From contig JARWKL010000001.1 in NCBI GenBank assembly GCA_029961685.1, positions 27,478,295-27,542,294 on the forward strand: a stretch of 64,000 nt of DNA. Direction: 5' to 3'. The DNA is from Aristolochia californica. Its lineage: Eukaryota; Streptophyta; Magnoliopsida; Piperales; Aristolochiaceae. Under the pieces are notes generated by a model that searched no databases, was not told the origin of the DNA, and saw only the letters and a program-made list of their open reading frames with translations. Of the stretch, positions 12,207 to 25,100 are shown piece by piece. The number at the start of each line of letters is the position of its first letter. Positions within the stretch are counted from its first letter, which is position 1. The position numbers were made by a program, and so were the translations under genes.

Positions 12207-14209
12207 TAAATTTTCATTTCTACATGAACTCTAAAATTTTCATTTTGTTGTGATCTATTTGCCTTTTTGGTTTAAGGGATGAAGGGAGAGCGAAAACTCA
12301 AAGTTTTGATTTTTGAAAAAAGAGTACATCTAAAATGAAATTTCACAATGCAAATATGTAGAGCGATATAATTCCAAAGAGTTTCTGAAATTTTTAGGGA
12401 TTCTAAGGTCTTTTTAGTTTTTATATATCAGGTTTTGCAATCATTGGGAAAAAGGGGGATGCAGGGATTTTTAACTGAGTCTTGACTCCCAATATATAAG
12501 TCATTTCTTTGGGTAATATAGCCCGTTATGCAAGATAAATCAATGTACAAACATCTATGATCGTTGGGTCAGCTTTTTGTAGATGGGCAAAATAATGGCT
12601 AGTTTGAGTCGGGTAAATATCCCACCGCACGTTCACTTGAGAATTTAATGGGCGTTTGTTATTCTCTTCAAAAGCTTCGGATCCATAGGTGATTTTCATC
12701 TTTAACAAGTATAAAACATGCATATCCATTTTTAAAGCATGTGTGGAGGAAATCTCTTTCTTATAAAATTCCAAGCTATTAGGGTTGAACTAGTGGAATT
12801 TCCCAAACTTGGACAACAAAACTTGTATTCATTTGTGGTGTGTGAATAAATTTTCATTACTTACTTTTGTTATTGTTTTAAATTTTTTAACTCCAAAATT
12901 TTCATTTTTTTGTGATCTATTTGACTTTTTGGTTTACGGGATGAAGGGTGAGCGAAAACTCAATGTTTTGTTGTAAGAAAAACGAGTACATCTAGAATGG
13001 AAATGCACAATGCAAAAATTTGGAGAGAGATAATTCCAAAGAGTTTCTGTAATTTTTAGGGGTTGTAAGCTCTTCTTAGTTTTTAAATATCAGGTTTTGC
13101 AATCGTCGGGAAAAGGGGGGGATGCAGGGATTTTTAACCGAGTCTTGACTCCCAATCCATTAGTCATTTCTTAGGGTAATATTGCCCGTTACGCATTATA
13201 AATCACTTTACAATCATCTATCATCGTTGGGTCAGCTTTTTCTAGATGGGCAAAATAATCCCTTGTTTGACTCGGGTAAATATCCCACCGCACGTTCACT
13301 TGAGAATTTAATGAGCATTTGTTATTCTCTTCGAAAGCTTTGGATCCACAGGTGATTTGCATCTTTAACAAGTTTAAAATATGCATATCCATTTTTAAAG
13401 CATGTCTGGAGGAAATCTCTCTCTTATAAAATTCCAAGTTGTTAGGGTTGAACTAGTGGAATTTCCCAAAGTTGGACAACAAAACTTTTGTGTTCATTTG
13501 TGGTGTGTGAATAAATTTTCTTTACCTACATTTGTTATTGTTTTAAATTTTTTAACTCCAAAATTTTTATTTTGTTGTGATCTATTTCCCTTTTTGGTTT
13601 ACGGGATGAAGGGAGAGCGAAAACTCATAGTTTTGTTTTGTGAAAAAAAAGTACATCTAGAATGGAAATGCACAATGCACAAATGTAGAGGGAGATAATT
13701 CCAAAGAGTTTCTTTAATTTTTAGGGAGTGTAAGCTCTTCTTAGTTTTTATATATCAGGTTTTGCAATCTTCGGAAAAAAGGGGGACGCAGGGATTTTTA
13801 ACTGTGTCTTGACTTCCAATCCATAAGTCATTTCTTAGGGTAATATAGCCCGTTACACATGATAAAACACTTTACAACCATCTATGACCGTTGGGTCAGA
13901 TTTTTGAAGATGGGCAAAATAATGGCTTGTTTGACTCGTGTAAATATCCCACCACACGTTCACTTGAGAATTTAATGAGCGTTTGTTATTCACTTCAGAA
14001 GCTTTGGATCCATAGGTGATTTGCATCTTTAACATATTTCAAACAAGCATATCCATTTTTAAAGCATGTGTGGAGGAAATCTCTCTCTTGTAAAATTCCA
14101 AGCTGTTAGGGTTGAACTAGTAGAATTTGCCAAACTTGGACAACATAACTTTTGTGTTCATTTTTTGTGTGTGAATAAATTTTCTTTACTTACATTTCTA
14201 ATTGTATTA

Positions 14210-14235
14210 AATTTTTTAACTAAGAAAATTCCAAA
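14210..14235. other. Deletion junction in an A monomer (about 135 bp lost)
   Basis: 'attttttaact' runs directly into 'aagaaaattccaaagag', so the 'ttacgggatgaaggg' to 'gtagagagagat' portion is missing. Anchor spacing is 530 bp instead of 663. After the junction the sequence is B-like ('ctaaggtc'), so this may be a recombination joint and not a plain deletion. Confidence 0.8.
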
Positions 14236-14594
14236 GAGTTTCTGTAATTTTTAGGGATTCTAAGGTCTTTTTAGTTTTTATATATCTGGTTTTGCAATCG
14301 TCGGGAAAAAGGGGGAAGCAGGGATTTTTAACTGAGTTTTGACTCCCAATCCATAAGTCATTTCTTAGGCAAATATAGCCCGTTACGAATGATAAATCAC
14401 TTTACAATCATCTATGATCGCTAGGTCAGCTTTTTTTAGATGGGCAAAATAATGGCTTGTTTGAATCGGGTAAATATCCCACCGCTCGTTCACTTGAGAA
14501 TTTAATTAGCGTTTGTTATTCTCTTCAAAAGCTTTGGATCAATAGGTGATTTGCATCTTTAACATGATTAAAACATGCATATCCATTTTTAAAG

Positions 14595-16415
14595 CATGTG
14601 TGGAGGAAATCTCTTTCTTATAAAATTCCAAGCTGTTAGGGTTGAACTAGTGGAATTTCCCAAACATGGACAACAAAACTTTTGTGTTCATTTTTGGTGT
14701 GTGAATAAATTTTCTTTACCTACATTTGTTATTGTTTTAAAGTTTTTAACTCCAAAACTTTCATTTTTTTGTGATCTATTTGCCTTTTTGGATTACAGGA
14801 TGAAGGGAGAGCGAAATCTTAAAGTTTTGTTTTAAGAAAAAAGAGTACATCTAGAATGGAAATGCACAATGCACAAATGTAGACAGAGATAATTCCAAAG
14901 AGTTTCTGCAATTTTTAGGGATTGTAAGCTCTTCCTAGTTTTTATATATCAGATTTTGCAATCGTCGGGAAAAAGGGGGAGGCAGGGATTTTTAACTGAG
15001 TCTTGACTCCCAATCCATAAGTCATTTCTTAGGGTCATATAGCCCGTTACGCATGATAAATCACTTTACAATCATCTATGATCGTTGGGTCAGCTTTTTG
15101 TAGATGGGCAAAATAATGGCTGATTTGACTCGGGTAAATATCCCACAACACGTTCACTTGAGAATTTAATGAGCGTTTGTTATTCTTCTCAAAAGCTTTG
15201 GATCCATAGGTGATTTGCATCTTTAACATGTTTCAAACATGCAAATCCATTTTTTTAGCATGTGTGGAGGAAATCTCTATCTTATAAAACTCCAAGCTGT
15301 TAGTGTTGAACTAACGGAATTTCCCAAACTTGGACAACAAAAGTTTTGTATTCATTTGTGGTGTGTGAATAAATTTTCTTTACTTACATTTCTTATTTTT
15401 TAAAATTTTTTAACTCCAAAACATTCATTTTGTTGTGATCTATTTGTCTTTTTTGTTTATGAGATGAAGGGAGAGCGAAAACTCAAAGTTTTTTTTAATA
15501 AAAAAGAGTACATCATGATTGGAAATGCACAATGCACAAATGTAGAAAGAGATAATTCCAAAGAGTTTCTGTAATTTAAAGGGAATGTAAACTCTTCTTA
15601 GTTTTTATATATTAGGTTTTGCAATCGTCGGGAAAAAGGGGGAAGCACGGATTTTTAACTGAGTGTTGACTCCCAATCCATAAGTCATTTCTTAGGGTAA
15701 GGTAGCCCGTTACGCATGATAAATCACTTTACAATCATCTATGATTGTTGGGTCAATTTTTTGTAGATGGGCAAAATAATGGCTTGTATGACTAGGGTAA
15801 ATATCCCACCGCACGTTAACTTGAGAATTTAATGAGCGTTTGTTATTCTCTTCAAAAGCTTTATATTTTATTTACATACATTAGTTATTTTTTTAAATTT
15901 TTTAACTCCAAAATTTTCATTTTGTTGTGATCTATTTGCCTTTTTGGTTTATAGGATGAAGGGAGAGCGAAAACTCAAAGTTTTGTTTTAACAAAAAAAG
16001 AGTACATCTAGAATGGAAAAGCTCAATGCACAAATGTCGAGAGAGATAATTCCAAAGAGTTTCTATAATTTTTAGGGATTCTAAGCTCTTCTTAGTTTTT
16101 ATATATAATGTTTTGCAATTGACGGGAAAAAGGGGGAGGTAGGGATTTTTAACTGTGTCTTCACTCCCAATCCATAAGTCATTTCATAGGGTAATATAGC
16201 CCGTTACGCATGATAAATCATTGTACAATAATCTATGATCGTTGGGTCAACTTTTTGTAGATGGGCAAAATAATGGCTTGTTTGACTTGGGTAAATATCC
16301 CACCGCACGTTCACTTATGAATTTAATTAGCGTTTGTTATTCTCTTCTAAAGGTTTGGATCCATAGGTGATTTGCATCTTTAACATGTTTCAAACATGCA
16401 AATCCATTTTTTAAG
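14595..16415. repeat. Irregular satellite monomers, one lacking the anchor region
   Basis: Two A monomers start at 14,595 and 15,259. Near 15,855 'caaaagcttt' joins 'atattttatttacatacatt', removing about 175-185 bp that includes the BamHI-like site, the dyad and the anchor. Anchor spacing 15,259 to 16,416 is therefore 1,157 bp, not about 1,330. Confidence 0.85.
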
Positions 16416-19110
16416 CATGTGTGGAGGAAATCTCTTTCTTACAAAATTCCAAGCTGTTAGGGTTGAACTAGTGGAATTTCCCAAAATGGGACAAAAAAAC
16501 TTTTGTATTCATTTGTAGTGTGTGAATAAATTTTCTTTACTTACATTTGTTATTGTTTTAAATTTTTTTCCGTACATGAACTCTAAAATTTTTATTTTGT
16601 TGTGATCTATTAGCCTTTTTGGTTTACGGGATGAAGGGAGAGCGCAAACAAAAAGTTTTTCTTTATGAAAAAAGTGTACATCTAAAAGGAAAATGCACAG
16701 TGCACAAATGGAGAGCGAGATAATTCCAAAGAGTTTCTGTAATTTTAAGGGATTCTATGGTCTTTTTAGTTTTTATATATCAGGTTTGGCAATCGTCAGG
16801 AAAAAGGGGGAAGCAGGGATTTTTAACTGAGTGTTGACTCCCAATCCATAAGTCATTTCTTAGGGTAATATAGCCCGTTAGGCATCACAAATCAGTTTAC
16901 AATCATCTATAATCGTTGGGTCAGCTTTTTGTAGATGGGAAAAATAATGGCTTGTTTGACTCGCGTAAATATCCCACCGCACGTTCACTTGAGAATTTAA
17001 TGAGCGTTTGTTATTCTCTTCAAATGCAATGGACCCATAAGTGATTTGCATATTTAACGTGTTTCAAACATGCAAATCCATTTTTTAAGCATGTGTGGAG
17101 GAAATCTCTTTCTTATAAAATTCCAAGTTGTTAGGGTTGAACTAGTGGAATTTCCCAAACTTGGACAACAAAACTTTTGTATTCATTTGTGGTGTGTGAA
17201 TAAATTTTCCTTACTCACATTTGTTATTGTTTTATATTTTTTCCATACATGAACTCTAAAATTTTCATTTTGTTGTGATCTATTTGCCTTTTTGGTTTAC
17301 GGGATGAAGGGTGAGCGAAAACTCAAAGTTTTAAGTTATGAAAAAAGTGTACATCTAAAATGAAATTTCACAGTGCACAAATGTAGGGCGAGATAATTCC
17401 AAACAGTTTCTGTAATTTTTAGGGATTCTAAGGTCTTTTTAGTTTATATATATGAGGTTTTGCAATCGTCGGGAAAATGGGGGAAGCAGGGATTTTTAAC
17501 TGAGTGTTAATTCCCAATCCATAAGTCATTTCTTTGGGTAATATAGCCCGTTACGCATGGTAAATCACTTTACAATCATCTATGATCGTTGGGTCAGCTT
17601 TTTGTAGATGGGCAAAATAATGGCTTGTTTGACTCGGGTAAATATCCCACCGCACGTTCACTTGAGAATTTAATGAGCGTTTGTTATTCTCTTTAAAAGC
17701 TTTGGATCAATAGGTGATTTGCATGATTAACATGTTTCAAACATGTAAATCCATTTTTTAAGCATGTGTGGAGGAAATCTCTTTCTTATAAAATTCCAAG
17801 CTGTTAGGGTTGAACTAGTGGAATTTCCCAAACTTGGACAACAAAACTCTTGTATTCATTTGTGGTGTGTGAATAAATTTCCTTTACTTCCATTTTTTAT
17901 TGTTTTAAATTTTTTTCCGTACATGAACTCTAAAATTTTCATTTTGTTGTGATCTATTTGCCTTTTTGGTTTACGGGATGAAGGGAGAGCGAAAACTCAA
18001 AGTTTTAATTTATGAAAAAAGTGTACATCTAAAATTAAAATGCACAGTGCACAAATGTAGAGCGAGATAATTCCAAAGAGTTTCTGTAATTTTTAGGGAT
18101 TCTAAGGTCTTTTTAGTTTATATATATGAGGTTTTGCAATCGTCGGGAAAAAGGGGGAAGTAGGGATTTTTAACTGAGTGTTAATTCCCAATCCATAAGT
18201 CATTTCTTTGGGTAATATAGCCCGTTACGCATGGTAAATCACTTTACAATCATCTATGATCGTTGGGTCAGCTTTTTGTAGATGGGCAAAATAATGGCTT
18301 GTTTGACTCGGGTAAATATCCCACCGCACATTCACTTGAGAAATTAATGAGCGTTTGTTATTCTCTTTAAAAGCTTTGGATCAATAGGTGATTTGCATCA
18401 TTAACATGTTTCAAACATGTAAATCCATTTTTTAAGCATGTGTGGAGGAAATCTCTTTCTTATAAAAATCCAAGCTGTTAGGGTTGAACTAGTAGAATTT
18501 CCCAAACTTGGACAACAAAACTTTTGTATTCATTTGTGGTGTGTGAATAAATTTTCTTTAGTTACATTTGTTATTGTTTTAAATTTTTTTCCGTACATGA
18601 ACTCTAAAATTTTCATTTTGTTGTGATCTATTTGCCTTTTTGGTTTACGGGATGAAGGGAGAGCGAAAACTCAATGTTTTGATTTATGAAAAAAGTGTAC
18701 ATCTAAAATGAAAATGCACAGTGTACAAAAGTAGAGCGAGATAATTCCAAAGAGTTTCTGTAATTTTTAGGGATTCTAAGGTCTTTTTAGCTTTTATATA
18801 TCAGGTTTTGCAATCGTCGGGAAAAAGGAGGAAGCACTGATTTTTAACTGAGTGTTGTCTCCCAATCCATAAGTCATTTCTTAGGGTAATATAGCCCATT
18901 ACGCTTGATAAATCACTTTACAATCATCTATGATTGTTGGGTCAACTTTTTGTTGATGGGCAAAGTAATGGCTTGTTTGACTCGAGTAAATATCCCACCG
19001 CACGTTCAGTTGAGAATGTAATGAGCGTTTGTTATTCTCTTCAAAAGCTTTGGATCCATAGGTGATTTGCATCTTTAACATGTTTAAAACATGCATATCC
19101 ATTTTTAAAG
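16416..19110. repeat. Run of four consecutive type B monomers
   Basis: Monomers at 16,416, 17,090, 17,763 and 18,437 all carry the B segment ('ccgtacatgaactct' class and 'cacagtgcac'), with spacings of 673-674 bp. The 17,090 and 17,763 monomers share the private variants 'tatatatatgagg', 'gagtgttaattccc' and 'acgcatggtaaatc', so they are a local one-monomer duplication. Confidence 0.85.
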
Positions 19111-22100
19111 CATGTGTGGAGGAAATCTCTTTCTTATAAAATTCCAAGATGTTCGGTTTGAACTAGTGGAATTTCCAAAACATGGACAACAAAACTTTTG
19201 TGTTCATTTGTGGTGTGTGAATAAATTTTCTTTACTTACATTTTTTATTGTTTTAAATTTTTTAACTCCAAAATTTTCATTTTGTTGTGATCTAGTTGCC
19301 TTTTCTGTTTACGGGATGAACGGAGAGCGAAAACTCAAAGTTTTGTTTTAAGAAAAAAGAGTACATCTAGAATGGAAATGCACAATGCACAAATGTAGAG
19401 AGAGATAATTCCAAAGAGTTTCATTAATTTTTAGGGACTATAAGCTCTTCTTAGTTTTTATATATCAGGTTTTGCAATCGTCGGGAAAAAGGGGGAGGCA
19501 GGGATTTTTAACTGAGTCTTGACTCCCAATCCATAAGTTATTTTTTCCGGTAATATAGCCCGTTACGCATGATCAAACACTTTACAATCATCTATGATCA
19601 TTGGGTCAGCTTTTGTAGATAGGCAAAATAATGGCTTGTTTGGCTCGGGTAAATATCCCACCACATGTTCACTTGAGAATTTAATGAGCGTTTGTTTTTC
19701 TCTTCAAAAGCTTTGGATACATAGGTGATTTGCATCTTTAACATGTTTCAAACATGCAAATCCATTTTTTAAGCATGTGTGGAGGAAATCTCTTTTTTAA
19801 CAAATTCCAAGCTGTTATGGTTGAACTAGTGGAATTTCCCAAACTTGGAGCACAAAAATTTTGTATTCATTTTGTGGTGTGTGAATAAATTTTCTATGCT
19901 TACATTTGTTATTGTTTTAATTTTTTTCCCTACATGAACTCTCAAATTTTCATTTTGTTGTGATCTATTTGCCTTTTTGGTTTACGGGATGAAGGTAGAA
20001 CGAAAACTCAAAGTTTTAATTTACGAAAAAAGTGCACATCTAAAATGAAAATGCACATTGCAAAAATGAAGAGCGATATAATTCCAAAGAGTTTCTGCAA
20101 TTTTTAGGGATTCTATGGTCTTTTTAGTTTTTATAATTCAGGTTTTGCAATCGTCGGGAAAAAGGGGGAAGCAGGGATTTTTAACTGAGTGTTGACTCCA
20201 AATCCATAAGTCAATTCTTAGGGTAATATTGCCCGTTACGCATGATAAATCACTTTACAATCATCTATGATCGTTGGGTCAGCTTTTTTTAGATGCGCAA
20301 AATAATGGCTTGTTTGACTCGGGTAAATATCCCACCGCACGTTCACATGAGAATTCAAAGAGCGTTTATTATTCTCTTCAAAAGCTTTGGAGCCATAGGT
20401 GATTTGCATCACTGACATGTTTAAAACATGCATATCCATTTTTAAAGCATGTGTGGAGGAAATCTCTTTCTAATAAAATTCCAAGTTGTTTGGGTTGAAG
20501 TAGTGGAATTTCCAAAACTTGGACAACAAAACTTTTGTGTTCATTTGTGGTGTGTGAATAAATTTTCTTTACTTCATTTGTTATTGTATTAAAGTTTTTA
20601 ACTCCAAACTTTTTATTTTATTGTGATCTATTTGCCTTTTTGGTTTATGGGATGAAGGGAGAGTGAAAACTCAAAGTTTTGTTTTATGAAAAAAGAGTAC
20701 ATCTAGAATGCAAATGCACAATGCACAAATGTAGAGGGAGATAATTCCAAAGAGTTTCTGTAATTTTTAGGGATTGTAAGCTCTTCTTAGTTTTTAAATA
20801 TCAGGTTTTGCAATCGTCGGGAAAAAGGGGGGGGGGGGGGGGGGAGGCAGGGATTTTTGGCTGAGTCTTGACTCCCATTCCATAAGTCATTTCTTAGGGT
20901 AATATTTCCCGTTACGCATGAAAAATAATTTTACAATCATCGATGATCGTTGGGTCAACTTTTTGTAGATGGGCAAAATAATGGCTTGTTTGACTCGGGT
21001 AAATATCCCACCGCACGTTCACTTGAGAATTTAATGAGCATTTGTCATTCTCTTCAAAAGCTTTGGATCCATAGGTGATTTGCGTCTTTTTCATGTTTCA
21101 AACATGCAAATCCATTTTTTAAGCATGTGTGGAGGAAATCTCTTTCTTATAAAATTCCAAGCTGTTAGGGTTGAACTAGTGGAATTTCCCAAACTTGGAC
21201 AATAAAACTTTTATATTCATTTGTGGTCTGTGAATAAATTTTCTTTATTAACATTTTTTATTGTTTTAAATTTTTTTCCGTACATGAACTCTAAAATTTT
21301 CATTTTGTTGTGATCTTTTTGCCTTTTAGGTTGACGGGATGAAAGGAGAGCGAAAACTGAAAGTTTTGGTTTATGAAAAAAGTGTACATCTAAAATGAAA
21401 ATGCACATTGCACAAATGTAGAGCGAGAAAATTCGAATGAGTTTTTGTAATTTTTTGGGATTCTAAGGTATTTTTAGTTTTTATATATCAGGTTTTGCAA
21501 TTGTCGGGAGAAAGGGGGAAGCATGGATTTTTAACTGAGTGTTGTCTCCCAATCCATAAGTCATTTCTTAGGGTAATATAGCCTGTTACACATGATAAAT
21601 CACTTTACATTCAACTATGATCGTTGGGTCAGATTTTTGTAGATGGGCAAAATAATGGCTTGTTTGACTCGGGTAAATATACCACAGCACGTTCACTTTA
21701 GAATTTAATGAGCGTTTGTTAGTCTCTTCAAAAGCTTTGGATCCATAGGTGATTTTCATCTTTAACATGTTTAAAACATGCATATCCATTTTTAAAGCAT
21801 GTGTGGAGGAAATATCTTTCTTATAAAATTCCAAGCTGTTAGGGTTGAACTACAGGAATTTCCCAAACTGGGACAAAAAAACTTTTGTGTTCATTTGTGG
21901 TGTGTGAATAAATTTTTTTTACCTACATTTGTTATTGTTTTAAATTTTTGGACTCCCAAACTTTCATTTTTTTGTGATCTATTTGCCTTTTTGGTTTACG
22001 GGATGAAGGAAGAGCGAAAACTCAAAGTTTTGTTTTAAGAAAAAAGAGTACAACTAGAATGGAAATGCACAATGCACAAATGTAGAGGGAGATAATTCCA

Positions 22101-25100
22101 AACATTTTCTTTAATTTTTAGGGATTGTAAGCTCTTCATAGTTTTTTTATATGAGGCTTTACAATTGTTGGGAAAAAGGGGGAGGCAGGGATTTTTAACT
22201 GAGTTTTGACTCCCAATCCTTAAGTCATTTCTTAGGGTAATATAGCCCGTTATGCATGATAAATCACTTTACAATCATCTATGATTGTTCGCTCACCTTT
22301 TTGTAGATGGGAAAAATAATGGCTTGTTTGACTCGGGTAAATATCCTACCGCACGTTCACTTGAGAATTTAATGGGAGTTTGTTATTCTCTTCAAAAGCT
22401 TTGGATCCATAGGTGATTTGCATGTTTAACATGTTTGAAACATGCAAATCCATTTTTTAAGCATGTGTGGAGGAAATCTCTTTCTTGTAAAATTCCAAGC
22501 TGTTAGGGTTGAGCTAGTGGAATTTCCCAAACTTGGACAACAAAACTTTTGTATTCTTTTGTGGTGTGTTAATAAATTTTCATTAATTACATTTTTTATT
22601 GTTTAAATTATTTTTCTGTACATCAACTCTGAAATTTTCATTTTGTTGTGATCTATTTGCGTTTTTGGTTTACGGGATGAAGGGAGAGCGAAAAATCAAA
22701 GTTTTGATTTATGAAAAAAGAGTACATCTAAAATGAAAATGCACAGTGCACATATGTAGAGCGAGATAATTCCAAAGAGTTTCTGTAATTTTTAGAGATT
22801 CTAAGGTCATTTTAGTTTTTATATATGAGGTTCTGCAATCGTCAAGAAAAAGGGGGAAGTATGGATTTTTAACTGAGTGTTGACTCCAAAAACATAAGTC
22901 ATTTCTTATGCTAATATATCCCATAACGCATGATAAATCACTTTACAATCATCTATGATCGTTTGGTCAGCTTTTTGTAGATGGACAAAATAATGGCTTG
23001 TTTGACTCGGGTAAATATGCCACTGCAGGTTCAATTGAGAATTTAATGAGTGTTTGTTATTCTCTTTAAAAGCTTTCGATCAATAGGTGATTTGCATCAT
23101 TAACATGTTTCAAACATGCAAATCCATTTTTTAAGCATGTGCGGAGGAAATCTCTTTCTTATAAAATTCCAAGCTGTTAGGGTTGAACTAGTGGAATTAC
23201 CCAAACTTGGACAACAAAACCTTTGTATTCATTTGTGGTGTGTGAATAAATTTTCTTTACTTACCTTGTTTATTGTTTTAAATTTTTTTCAGTACATGAA
23301 CTCTAAAATTTTCATTTTGTTGTGATCTTTTTGCCTTTTTGGTTTACGGGATGAAGGGAGAGCGAAAACTCAATGTTTGGATTTATGAAAAAACTGTACA
23401 TCTAAAATGAAAATGCACAGTGTATAAAAGTTGAGAGAGATAATTCCAAAGAGTTTCTGTAGTTTTTAGGGATTCTAAGGTCCTTTTAGTTTTTATATAT
23501 CAGGTTTTGCAATCGTCGGGAAAAAGGGGAAGCAGTGATTTTTAACTGAGTGTTGACTCCCAATCCATAAGTCATTTCTTAGGGTAATATAGCTTGTTAC
23601 ACATGATAAATCACTTTACAATCATCTATGATCGTTGGGTCAGCTTTTTGTGGATGGGAAAAATAATGGCTTGTTTGACTCGAGACAATATCCCACCGCA
23701 TGTTCACTTCAGAATTTAATGAGGGTTTGTTATTCTCTTCAAAATCTTTGGATCCATAGGTGATTTGCATCTTTAACATGTTTAAAACATGCATATCCAT
23801 TTTTAATGGATGTGTGGAGGAAATCTTTTTCTTATAAAATTCACAGATGTTAGGTTTGAACTAGTGGAATTTCCAAAATTTGGACAACAAAACTTTTGTG
23901 TTCATTTGTGGTGTGTGAATAAATTTTCTTTACTTTCATTTTTTATTGTTTTAAATTTTTTAACTCCAAAATTTTCATTTTGTTGTGATCTAGTTGCCTT
24001 TTTGGTTTACGGGATGAAGGGAGAGTGAAAACTCAAAGTTTTGTTTTAAGAAAAAAGAGTACATCTAGAATGGAAATGCACAACGCACAAATGTAGAGAG
24101 AGATAATTCCAAAGTGTTTCTTTACTTTTTAGGGACTGCAAGCTCATTTTAGTTTTTATATATCAGGTTTTGCAATCGTTGGAAAAAAGGGGGAGGTAGG
24201 GATTTTTAACTGAGTCTTGACTCCCAATCCAAAAGTCATTTCTTAGGGTAATATAGCCCGTTACGCATGATAAAACACTTTACAATCATCTATGATCATT
24301 GGGTCAGCTTTTTGTAGATGGGCAAAATAATGGCTTGTTTGACTCGGGTAAATATCCCACCACACGTTCACTTGAGAATTTAATGAGCGTTTGTTATTCT
24401 CTTCAAAAGCTTTGGATCCATAGGTAATTTGCATCTTTAACATGTTTCAAACATGCAAATCCATTTTTTAAGCATGTGTGGAGGAAATCTCTTTCTTTTA
24501 AAATTCCAAGCTGTTAGGGTTGAACTTGTGGAATTTCCCAAACTTGGACAACAAAACTTTTGTATTCATTTGTGGTGTGTGAATAAATTTTCTTTGGTTA
24601 TATTTGTTATTGTTATAATTTTTTTTCCCTACATGAACTCTAAAATTTTCATTTTGTTGTGATCTATCTGCCTTTTTGGTTTACGGGATGAAGGGAGAGC
24701 GAAAACTCAAAGTTTTGACTTACGAAAAAAGTGTACATCAAAAAAGAAAATGCACAGTGCACAAATGTAGAGTGAGATAATTCCAAAGAGTTTCTATAAT
24801 TTTTATGGATTCTAAGTCTTTCTGGTTTTTATATATCAGGTTTTGCAATCCTCAGGAAAAAGGGGGAAGCAGGGATTTTTAACTGAGTGTTGACTCTCAA
24901 ATCATAAGTCCTTTCTTAGGGTAATATAGCCCGTTACGCATGATAAATCACTTTATAATCATCTATGACCGTTGGGTCAGCTTTTTGTACATGGGAAAAA
25001 TAATGGCTTGTTTGACTCGGGTAAGTATCCCACCGCTTGTTCACTTCAGAATTTAATGAGCGTTTGTTATTCTCTTCAAAAGCTTTGGAGCCATAGGTGA

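Larger units (their letters stand above)
9187..14594. repeat. Satellite block repeating the order seen at 1-3.9 kb
   Basis: Monomers start at 9,187, 9,829, 10,462, 11,135, 11,798 (short), 12,064, 12,738, 13,401 and 14,065. Those at 10,462, 11,135, 12,738, 13,401 and 14,065 carry the private variants of 531, 1,205, 2,530, 3,193 and 3,855, in that order. The offset is about 9,930 bp, rising to about 10,208 after the 266-bp duplication. The 9,829 monomer has lost about 25-40 bp ('gataatttttagg' near 10,132); the 14,065 monomer has lost about 135 bp. Confidence 0.82.

Noticed and set aside
19079..19093. CENP-B box
   Set aside because: The conserved dyad CATGTTTNAAACATG does not contain the TTCG...CGGG core of a CENP-B box, and no such core was noticed elsewhere in the monomer.
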